Source: Lentisphaeria bacterium
GTDB taxonomy: Bacteria; Verrucomicrobiota; Lentisphaeria; Oligosphaerales; Oligosphaeraceae
Direction: 5' to 3'
Assembly (NCBI GenBank): GCA_016287975.1
Contig: JAEEXV010000126.1
Location: 1 to 42,981, forward strand
Length of the DNA: 42,981 nucleotides
Both the position numbers and the translations under genes were made by a program. Positions 1 to 6,345 of this stretch are shown here, piece after piece. Position 1 is the first letter of the stretch. Every line of letters begins with the position of its first letter. Under the pieces are notes generated by a model, which did not search any database, was not told where the DNA came from, and saw nothing but the letters and a program-made list of their open reading frames with translations.

Positions 1-216
1 CCGGGCGCCAGCCTGTCTTCGGCGCCCTTCCAGGGGAGCCGCTCGCCGCTTCGCGGCTCGCTCCACCCCTGGCTATGCTCCGACGCCCCCTTGCGGGGGC
101 TTCCCCGAGCGGGAATGCCGCATTCTCCACAGTGGCCGCGCATTGCCAGATTTCACGAAGTCGCCTTGCTTCCCGAAATGGCGGTTTTACCGACCCTCTT
201 GGGGAACATAGCATCC
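1..216. other. Structured noncoding stretch at window edge
   Basis: No convincing gene is seen here. The sequence is rich in inverted repeats. A two-part hairpin pairs CCAGGGG (30-36) with CCCCTGG (66-72), and inside it GAGCCG (36-41) with CGGCTC (54-59). A GCCCCC/GGGGGC hairpin with a TTGC loop lies at 85-100, and a short palindrome GAATGC-C-GCATTC at 112-124. It may be the trailer or terminator of a gene left of the window, or a dispersed intergenic repeat. A 69-codon open frame at 75-284 has no start signal and overlaps the gdhA terminator, so it is not called. Confidence 0.4.
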
Positions 217-259
217 CCCAAAAAGCCGCCAGAAAGGAGCTGTCCTTTCTCGGCGGCTT
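217..259 (-). terminator. Rho-independent terminator of gdhA
   Basis: On the minus strand the sequence just after the gdhA stop forms a long stem: AAGCCGCC+AGAAAGGA (223-238) pairs with TCCTTTCT (243-250) and GGCGGCTT (252-259), with one unpaired base and a 4-nt loop. Read in the gdhA direction, the stem is followed by five T residues. It lies about 20 nt past the stop codon, which is the expected position for an intrinsic terminator. Confidence 0.85.
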
Positions 260-280
260 GATTCTTCCCGATGGGTTCGA

Positions 281-1633
281 CTAGTAGATGCCCTGGTCGA
301 TCATGGAATTGGCGACCTTGAGGAAGCCGCTGATGTTGGCGCCGACCTGGTAGTTGCCGGGGAGGCCGTAGAGGGCGGCGGTCTCGAAGCAGTTCTGGTG
401 GATGTTGACCATGATGCTGTGGAGCTTGTCGTCGACGGTCTTGGCGTCCCAGGAGAGGCGCTCGGAGTTCTGGCTCATTTCAAGGCCGGAGGTGGCGACG
501 CCGCCCGCGTTGGAGGCCTTGCCGGGGGCGTAGAGGAGCCCGTTGGCCTGGAAGGCGGCGATGGCCTCCGGGGTCGAGGGCATGTTGGCGCCTTCGCAGA
601 CGAGCTGGCAGCCGTTCTTGATGAGGATCTTGGCGTCGTCGCCGTCGATTTCGTTCTGGGTGGCGGAGGGATAGGCGCAGTCGCAGGGGACGGCCCAGGG
701 GCGCTTGCCGTCGAAGTACTGGGCGCCTGGGAACTGGGTGGCGTATTCCATGATGCGGCCGCGGCGGACGTTCTTGAGTTCCTTGATCCAGTCGAGTTTC
801 TCCTGGGTGATGCCGTCGGGGTCGTAGATGAAGCCGTTGGAATCGGAGAGGGTGACGGGCTTGGCGCCGAGCTGGATGAGTTTTTCGGCGGTGTGCTGGG
901 CGACGTTGCCGGAGCCTGAGACGACGCAGACCTTGCCAGGCAGGTCGTCGTTGCGGGTCTTGAGCATCTCCTGGGAGAAGTAGACCGAGCCGTAGCCGGT
1001 GGCCTGCGGGCGGATCAGGGAGCCGCCCCAGGCGAGGCCCTTGCCGGTGAGGACGCCGTTGAAGCATCCCGTGATGCGCTTGTATTCGCCGAAGAGGAAG
1101 CCGATTTCGCGGGAGCCGACGCCGATGTCGCCTGCGGGGACGTCGATGTCGGGGCCGATGTGGCGGTAGAGTTCGCTCATGAAGGCCTGGCAGAAGCGCA
1201 TGACCTCGTGGTCGGTCTTGCCCTTGGGATCGAAGTCGGAGCCGCCTTTGCCGCCGCCCATCGGCAGGGTGGTCAGGGCGTTCTTGAAGATCTGCTCGAA
1301 GCCGAGAAACTTGAGGATGGAGGAGTTGACGCTGGGATGGAAGCGCAGGCCGCCCTTGTAGGGGCCGATGGCGCTGTTGAACTGGAAGCGGTAGCCGCGG
1401 TTCACCTGGACGCGGCCGTGGTCGTCCTCCCACGCCACGCGGAAGATGATGCCGCGCTCGGGCTCCGTCAGGCGCTCCAGGATCGCATTGCGCTCAAACT
1501 GCGGATTCGCCTCCAGGGCTGGCACCAGCGAGTTCAAGACCTCCGAGACCGCCTCCAGAAACTCCGGCTGCGAACCATTGCGGCGCTTCACCGTTGCCAG
1601 CACCGACGACACGTATTCCTTGCTGTTCGACAT
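281..1633 (-). CDS. gdhA: NADP-specific glutamate dehydrogenase
   Basis: Catalyses reductive amination of 2-oxoglutarate with ammonia to L-glutamate in the cytoplasm, the direct route of ammonium assimilation. The protein is 450 residues, the usual length of the hexameric bacterial NADP type. It has the substrate-site segments YKGGLRFHPSV and PMGGGKGGSDFDPKGK (with the catalytic lysine), PAGDIGVGSREIGF, the nucleotide-binding GSGNVAQHTAEKL, and the C-terminal SNAGGVATSGLEMSQNS. A longer reading to 1675 is possible, but the ATG at 1633 is preceded by AGGAG about 7 nt upstream and gives the expected N-terminus MSNSKEYV. Transcribed alone, divergent from pdxK, and ending in a strong terminator. 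Cofactor choice is inferred from family resemblance. Confidence 0.95.
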   Translation of the reverse strand: MSNSKEYVSSVLATVKRRNGSQPEFLEAVSEVLNSLVPALEANPQFERNAILERLTEPERGIIFRVAWEDDHGRVQVNRGYRFQFNSAIGPYKGGLRFHPSVNSSILKFLGFEQIFKNALTTLPMGGGKGGSDFDPKGKTDHEVMRFCQAFMSELYRHIGPDIDVPAGDIGVGSREIGFLFGEYKRITGCFNGVLTGKGLAWGGSLIRPQATGYGSVYFSQEMLKTRNDDLPGKVCVVSGSGNVAQHTAEKLIQLGAKPVTLSDSNGFIYDPDGITQEKLDWIKELKNVRRGRIMEYATQFPGAQYFDGKRPWAVPCDCAYPSATQNEIDGDDAKILIKNGCQLVCEGANMPSTPEAIAAFQANGLLYAPGKASNAGGVATSGLEMSQNSERLSWDAKTVDDKLHSIMVNIHQNCFETAALYGLPGNYQVGANISGFLKVANSMIDQGIY

Positions 1634-1944
1634 GATTTCTCCTACTGTTTGGCTTGGGGTTGCACAAAATGGCAAAACTTATGAAAAGCAAACGACATGC
1701 CAAGCCAGACGAATTGGGAAAACGCATAATATACGACAATTTTGTAAAATAAGGCCTCGAAGGCGGAACATTTTTGTAATAATCGCCCAATTGCCGCCCA
1801 TGCGGGGATGGCTCGCAGCTGTTCAAAGCCCTATCAACAAAGTTGCGTATTTTTGGATGCGGTACAATGGCGGGGGGTTATATTGAGGCGATTGCCGTAA
1901 GGCGCGGCGGTCACGAGTCAATTGACGTATAGGAGATTCACACG
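1634..1944. promoter_or_regulatory. AT-rich divergent promoter region gdhA/pdxK
   Basis: This 311-bp gap separates two divergent genes and is clearly more AT-rich than its surroundings, especially 1670-1780. On the plus side TACAAT (1863-1868) is a good -10-like hexamer, but the nearest -35 candidate TTGCGT (1843-1848) is only 14 nt away, so the pair is imperfect. On the minus side TATATT/TATTAT-like hexamers lie around 1726-1736. A clear SD (AGGAG, about 1931) precedes the pdxK ATG. No riboswitch fold or small gene was recognised. Confidence 0.45.
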
Positions 1945-2766
1945 ATGGCGAATCCGAAGAAGGCGTTGACGATAGCGGGGAGCGACTGCAGCGGCGGTGC
2001 TGGTCTGCTGGCGGACATCAAGACGTTCCAGGAGCGGGATGTCTTTGGGATGTGCTCGATCACGGTTCTGGTGGCGATGGATCCCGCGACGTGGCAGCAT
2101 TTGATCCATCCCGTTTCGATGGACACGATCCGCGAGCAGTTTGAGACGACTGCGGTTGGGATCGGGGTGGATGCGGTGAAGACGGGGATGCTGCCGACGG
2201 CGGAGATCATCACGGAGGTGGGCAAGTTGCTGGCGAAGCACAAGTTGCCGCACATTGTAATCGACCCCGTGATGGCGTGCAAGGGCACGAATGTGCCGGT
2301 CTTCCCTGAGAACACGAAGGCGATGATCGACTATCTGCTGCCGGTGGCGGAGGTGACGACGCCGAACACCTTCGAGGCCGCTCAGCTGGCGGGGATGGAC
2401 GAACTCAAGAGCGAGGCCGATCTGATGGAAGCGGCGCGTCGCATCCACGCCAGGGGCGCGAAGAACGTGATCATCAAGGCGGCGCGGCTGCTGCCTGGGG
2501 TCGCGGTGGACGTGCTCTTCGACGGGAACGAGTTCACCTGGATCCGCGAGCCGCGTCTGGAGACGAAGTGGACGCACGGGGCGGGGTGCTCGTTCTCGGC
2601 GTGCGTGACGGCGGAACTGGCGAAGGGGGCGACGGTGAAGGAGGCCTTTGCGACGGCGCACCGCTATCTGCGGGCGGCGCTGGAGGAGGGCTTCGCCTTC
2701 AACCAGTTCACTGGGCCAGTCTACCACAAGGCGCTGGCGAAGCGCGAGGCCGCCGCGAAGGGCTGA
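1945..2766 (+). CDS. pdxK: PdxK/ThiD-family pyridoxal/HMP kinase
   Basis: Ribokinase-fold kinase, 273 residues. It has the N-terminal signature LTIAGSDCSGGAGLLADIK, the segments GIGVDAVKTGMLPT and VVIDPVMACKG-like, and the C-terminal anion-hole motif THGAGCSFSA with the small residues and Cys near position 215. These fit a kinase that phosphorylates pyridoxal/pyridoxine or hydroxymethylpyrimidine in B6 or thiamine salvage. The sequence recalls the Bacillus subtilis PdxK type (formerly a ThiD paralogue), notably TITGLVAMDP-like and AKTGMLPT-like stretches and the NQFTGP tail, so pyridoxal kinase is favoured over a thiamine role. No thiamine genes are nearby. The ATG has a good SD. It is first in a tight plus-strand group, ending 6 nt before the HNH gene. 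Confidence 0.85.
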   Translation: MANPKKALTIAGSDCSGGAGLLADIKTFQERDVFGMCSITVLVAMDPATWQHLIHPVSMDTIREQFETTAVGIGVDAVKTGMLPTAEIITEVGKLLAKHKLPHIVIDPVMACKGTNVPVFPENTKAMIDYLLPVAEVTTPNTFEAAQLAGMDELKSEADLMEAARRIHARGAKNVIIKAARLLPGVAVDVLFDGNEFTWIREPRLETKWTHGAGCSFSACVTAELAKGATVKEAFATAHRYLRAALEEGFAFNQFTGPVYHKALAKREAAAKG

Positions 2767-2772
2767 AGGCCG

Positions 2773-3171
2773 ATGCGGATGGACGATGACGTGCCTCAGG
2801 AGGGGGGGGATCTGCCGCTGGAGCCTGTGGAGGACTTCTTCTACGCGGACGAGGCGTTTGTGCGCCGCGAGAAGGCGAAGGCGCAGGAGATACGGCGTTC
2901 GCAGTGGTGGAAGAACCGCCGTTCCAGCGGGATCTGCCACTATTGCGGGAGGAAGTTCCCGCCTGCGGAGTTGACGATGGACCACCTGATTCCCATCAGC
3001 CGTGGCGGCAGGAGCGTGCACGGCAATCTGGTGCCCTGCTGCAAGGAGTGCAACAACCGCAAGAAATATCTGCTGCCGATGGAATGGCAGGAGTATCTCG
3101 ACCGACTGGCGCAGGGGAAGCCAGACGCGCCAGCCGAAGCCAATGGGGATGACGGAAATGGACACGACTGA
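2773..3171 (+). CDS. Small HNH endonuclease family protein
   Basis: A 132-residue protein carrying one HNH (beta-beta-alpha-metal) nuclease domain in its middle. CHYCGRKF and CCKECNNRK supply two CxxC zinc pairs, and between them MDHLIPISRGG holds the D-H catalytic core, followed by the NLVPCC segment. The N-terminus is acidic and the C-terminus a short helix. Such stand-alone HNH proteins cut DNA nonspecifically or nick it; their physiological role is usually unknown. The gene starts 6 nt after pdxK and overlaps the start of the fumarase gene, so it is probably co-transcribed with metabolic genes. No partner methylase, toxin or phage gene is close. ATG at 2779 is an alternative start. Confidence 0.85.
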   Translation: MRMDDDVPQEGGDLPLEPVEDFFYADEAFVRREKAKAQEIRRSQWWKNRRSSGICHYCGRKFPPAELTMDHLIPISRGGRSVHGNLVPCCKECNNRKKYLLPMEWQEYLDRLAQGKPDAPAEANGDDGNGHD

Positions 3172-4018
3172 ATGGGGGCGGGCCTTGCTGGAACTCCTGG
3201 TGAAGGCCTCGACGGAACTGCCTGAGGATGTGGCGTCGGCGCTGGAGGCGGGGGCGTCGCAGGAGGCGGCGGGCTCCACCGGCGCCGCGGTGATGGCGAC
3301 GATCCGCGAGAACCTGGCGCTGGCGCGGGAGCGCCGTCTGCCGCTCTGCCAGGATACTGGGACGATCCATTTCTACGTGACGGCGGCGGAGGATTTCCCG
3401 AGGCGCGCGTTCCGCGCGGCGGCGGAGGCGGCGGTCGTCGAGGCGACAAGGCTGGGCGTGCTGCGGCAGAACTGCGTCGAGAGCCTCACTGGCCACAACA
3501 CCGGAAATAACCTGGGCTACGTCAATCCGACCTACCACTGGGAGGAGGCGCCTGAAGGCCGCAAGGGCGCGGAGGTGACCGTGCTGCTCAAGGGCGGCGG
3601 CTCCGAGAATGTCGGCATACAATACACGCTCCCCGACGGCGCGCTGGGGGCAGGGCGGGATCTGGAAGGCGTGCGCAAATGCCTGTTGGACGCGGTCTTC
3701 CGCGCCCAGGGCAAGGGCTGCGCGCCAGGCATCCTGGGCGTCTGCATCGGCGGCGACCGCGCAGGCGGTGCCGAGGAGGCCAAGCGGCAGTTGCTGCGGC
3801 GCATCGGCGAGCGCAGCGGCGTGCCTGGGATCGCGCAATTGGAGCGCGAGGTGCTGGCCGCCGCGAATTCGCTGGGCATCGGCCCGATGGGGCTGGGCGG
3901 GGCGACGACGCTGCTGGACGTCTTCATCGCCTGCCGCACCCGCCATCCCGCCTGCTATTTCGTGTCGGTCGCCAACAACTGCTGGTGCTGCCGAAGGCAG
4001 ACGGCGACGCTAAGTTGA
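3158..4018 (+). CDS. Class I fumarase/tartrate dehydratase alpha subunit
   Basis: Iron-sulfur-dependent hydro-lyase alpha subunit, about 286 residues, interconverting fumarate and malate (or dehydrating tartrate). Conserved segments are LCQDTGTIHFY, ESLTGHNTGNNLGYVN, KGGGSENVG, GVCIGGDR and GPMGLGGATT. Three cysteines, C64 (CQDTG), C196 (GVCIGG) and C275 (NNCWCC), match the three expected [4Fe-4S] ligands. The start at 3158 is chosen because GGGG lies about 9 nt upstream; 3149 and 3143 are in-frame alternatives. All overlap the end of the HNH gene. In bacteria with split class I fumarase the beta subunit normally follows directly, but here a DUF486 membrane protein comes next and no beta subunit is visible in the window. 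Whether the substrate is fumarate or tartrate cannot be decided. Confidence 0.88.
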   Translation: MDTTEWGRALLELLVKASTELPEDVASALEAGASQEAAGSTGAAVMATIRENLALARERRLPLCQDTGTIHFYVTAAEDFPRRAFRAAAEAAVVEATRLGVLRQNCVESLTGHNTGNNLGYVNPTYHWEEAPEGRKGAEVTVLLKGGGSENVGIQYTLPDGALGAGRDLEGVRKCLLDAVFRAQGKGCAPGILGVCIGGDRAGGAEEAKRQLLRRIGERSGVPGIAQLEREVLAAANSLGIGPMGLGGATTLLDVFIACRTRHPACYFVSVANNCWCCRRQTATLS

Positions 4019-4046
4019 TTAGAAGAATTCAAGGGAGAATCGGGAA

Positions 4047-4388
4047 ATGCCGAAGATTGTGCAGACGGTGTTGCTGCTGGTGGCGTCCAATTGCTTCATG
4101 ACCTTCGCGTGGTATGGGCACTTGAAGAACCTGAAGGACAAGCCAGTGCTGCTGGCTGCGTTTCTGGCGTGGCTGGTGGCGTTCTTCGAATATCTGCTGC
4201 AGGTGCCCGCCAATCGGATCGGGTCGGGCGCCTATACGGTGGCGCAGTTGAAGATCCTGCAGGAGTGCATCTCGCTGACGGTCTTCGTGCCCTTTGCGCT
4301 GTTCTACCTGCGCGAGAAATGGAACTGGAACTTCCTGTGGGCGGGGCTGTGCATCGTCGGCGCCGTATTCTTCATGTTCCGGAAATAA
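4047..4388 (+). CDS. DUF486 (DMT-superfamily-like) small membrane protein
   Basis: A 113-residue, four-helix inner-membrane protein. FMTFAWYGHLKNLK, FFEYLLQVPANRIG and LWAGLCIVGAVFFMFRK are the hallmarks of the DUF486 family, small relatives of drug/metabolite transporters that probably work as dimers. The substrate is unknown. A GGGAGA ribosome-binding site lies just before the ATG. It begins 28 nt after the fumarase alpha gene on the same strand, so co-transcription is likely. It ends just before two palindromic repeats that separate it from a convergent gene. Confidence 0.88.
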   Translation: MPKIVQTVLLLVASNCFMTFAWYGHLKNLKDKPVLLAAFLAWLVAFFEYLLQVPANRIGSGAYTVAQLKILQECISLTVFVPFALFYLREKWNWNFLWAGLCIVGAVFFMFRK

Positions 4389-4405
4389 GCACCGCGTCAT
4401 AGGAC

Positions 4406-4472
4406 CCCCGCCGCAAGAATGCGGCGGCACAGGACCGCGCGCACAGGCCCCGCCGCAAGAATGCGGCGGCAC
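4406..4472. repeat. Two REP-like palindromic repeats
   Basis: A 25-bp sequence occurs identically twice, at 4406-4430 and 4448-4472. Each copy contains a perfect 8-bp inverted repeat, CCGCCGCA/TGCGGCGG, around an AGAA loop (4408-4427 and 4450-4469). The pair lies between the convergent DUF486 gene and the WecA-like gene, where it could act as a bidirectional transcript-end stabiliser; there is no T-run. It resembles REP-type dispersed elements. No transposase is nearby. Confidence 0.8.
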
Positions 4473-4494
4473 CGGGCCACGCCTATGAGCCGCC

Positions 4495-6345
4495 TTACAG
4501 GGGTTCTTCGGAGTAGTGGGCGCGGCTGAGTTGGATCTGGTGCTCCTTGCAGAAGGTGCGGAGCGCGTCCATTTCATCGCTGGTGAGGTCGTCGCGGGTG
4601 ATGACGATGCCTTGGAAGGGCGTGCGCCGATAGATGGCGGCCAAGTCGTTGATATCACCTAATACTTTCAGGTTGAAGCAATAGCTGCGACGGTAGAAGC
4701 GATGGGGGTCGATGAAGCCGATGACATCGATGGCGTCGTCGCGGTCGAAGTGGTCGAGGACGCGGTCGAGATAGTGGCGTCCAGTCTTGGAGACCCCGCA
4801 GAGGAGGACTCTTCGGACATTGACCTGGATGAGGCGGGAGTGGTTGTGGATGGCGAGGAACTTGGAGCGCAGATAGGAGAATGCAAGACGTTGCAGGGTG
4901 ATGGCGACGCTGGCGATTCCCGCGGCGAAGAGGCATTCGTGGCCTGAGATGTCGGGGATTCGCGGGAGCTTGGCGTAGACCCAGGTGGTGAAGAAAGCCA
5001 GGAGGATGGTGGCGATGAGGCGGAAAAGTTCCTCTGGCGTGGGGAATTTCCAGATGACCCGGTAGGTCCGCGAGAGGATGAGCACCAGCATGACGGGCAT
5101 GAGCCAGGCTCCGAGGAAGGCGAGGTGGAAATGGCCTTTGCACGCCGATAGATAGAATGCGACGCAGGCGACGACGAGGTCATAGAGAGGGGTGAGGAGT
5201 CGGACGAGGAGGCTGGCGTGGGGCAGCGAGAAATCGTGGAGCATGAGGCGCGCGCTGTTCCAGAGTTCGACGACGGCGATGTTGTAGAGGATGACGGAGA
5301 CGGTGATCAGGAGGACGGCGAAGAAGAGCAGGTGGTATTGGATCGATACGAAGATGCTGGCGACGGCGATGCACGCGAGCAATACGGCCAGGAAATAGAG
5401 TGCGAGGACGGCGTTGACCTGGTTGCCGTGGAAGAAGTGGAGGAGTCGGTGGTGGATGTGCAGGCGGTCGGCGGCCATGACTCCCTTGCCGGTGTTTCCA
5501 GGGGCGAGCATGCGGTAGGTGATGCGGCGCCAGATGGCGAGGGAGGTGTCGATGAGGGGGACGCCGCAGGCGAGGAGGGGGACGATGAGGGCGGCGGTGG
5601 TTTCGAGTTTGGAACTGGTGAGGAGTCCGATGATGCCGAGGAGGAAGCCGATGGACATGCTGCCGGTGTCGCCGAGGAAGATGCTGGCGGGATGGAAGTT
5701 GTAGCGGAGGAATCCGAGCGCGGCAGCGGCGAAGGTGGCGGTGAAGATGAAGCCGCGGATGTGGTTGATGGCGCAAAGCGTGATGGCGATGCAGATGGCG
5801 GAGATGATGGCGAGGCCGGTGGCGAGGCCGTCGACGCCGTCGATGAGATTGTAGGCGTTGATGAAGGCGAGCAGCCAGAATACGGTGACAAGCAGGCTGA
5901 CGGTGGTGCCCAGGTGGATGTTGAAGATGCTGGTGATCCTCAGTCCAAGGTGCCAGGTGAAGACGGCGGCGAGGATCTGCCCCATCAGTTTGACGACGGG
6001 TGAGAGGCCGAACCGGTCGTCAAGGAGGCCTAGGGGGACGATGAGGAGCAGCGGGAGCAGATAGCGCAGGTCGAAGAAATACGAACTGGAATTGGAATGG
6101 AAGTCCCGGGTGACGTAGAGATTGAGGAGCAGCCCCGCGACAAAGGCGCAGACGATGGCGAGGCCGCCGCCGCGCGGGGTGTCGTGATCATGGATGTGTC
6201 GGCCATGGACGGCTTTGTCGATGAAGCCCAGGCGCGGGAGCAGGGAGACGGCGAGTCTGGTGAGGCCCAGGGAGAGGATTCCTGTCGCGAGACAGGCCAG
6301 CAGGCATCGCCAGAGGAATGCGGTGGAGAAGACGAAGGGAGTCAT
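4495..6345 (-). CDS. WecA/TagO-type phosphoglycosyltransferase fused to FlaA1-like domain
   Basis: Membrane enzyme that would transfer a sugar-1-phosphate from a UDP-sugar to undecaprenyl phosphate, starting a lipid-linked glycan. Residues 1-320 are the MraY/WecA-like polytopic domain with its motifs: DD (109-110), NLIDGVDGL (166-174), GDTGS (225-229) and HIHHRLL (296-302). About residues 385-500 contain further membrane helices, and 505-616 look like the Rossmann-type sensing domain at the start of FlaA1/CapD or WbaP proteins (RVLLCGVSKTGRHYL, VIGFIDPH, LGDINDL). WecA relatives are typically about 350 residues, so the fusion is unusual. Its start overlaps the stop of the upstream polymerase gene (ATGA at 6342-6345), indicating coupled translation. 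It is last in the export locus. The exact sugar is unknown. Confidence 0.85.
   Translation of the reverse strand: MTPFVFSTAFLWRCLLACLATGILSLGLTRLAVSLLPRLGFIDKAVHGRHIHDHDTPRGGGLAIVCAFVAGLLLNLYVTRDFHSNSSSYFFDLRYLLPLLLIVPLGLLDDRFGLSPVVKLMGQILAAVFTWHLGLRITSIFNIHLGTTVSLLVTVFWLLAFINAYNLIDGVDGLATGLAIISAICIAITLCAINHIRGFIFTATFAAAALGFLRYNFHPASIFLGDTGSMSIGFLLGIIGLLTSSKLETTAALIVPLLACGVPLIDTSLAIWRRITYRMLAPGNTGKGVMAADRLHIHHRLLHFFHGNQVNAVLALYFLAVLLACIAVASIFVSIQYHLLFFAVLLITVSVILYNIAVVELWNSARLMLHDFSLPHASLLVRLLTPLYDLVVACVAFYLSACKGHFHLAFLGAWLMPVMLVLILSRTYRVIWKFPTPEELFRLIATILLAFFTTWVYAKLPRIPDISGHECLFAAGIASVAITLQRLAFSYLRSKFLAIHNHSRLIQVNVRRVLLCGVSKTGRHYLDRVLDHFDRDDAIDVIGFIDPHRFYRRSYCFNLKVLGDINDLAAIYRRTPFQGIVITRDDLTSDEMDALRTFCKEHQIQLSRAHYSEEPL

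Noticed and set aside
1634..1944. Riboswitch (thiamine or glutamine type) before pdxK or gdhA
   Set aside because: No conserved core of a known riboswitch class was seen; the region is simply AT-rich.
1918..3279. 453-codon antisense open frame over pdxK and the HNH gene
   Set aside because: Arg/His/Leu-rich shadow without motifs; opposite strand genes are well supported.
4019..4494. Missing fumarase beta subunit hidden here
   Set aside because: All frames were read; only the DUF486 protein and palindromic repeats are present, with no beta-subunit motifs.
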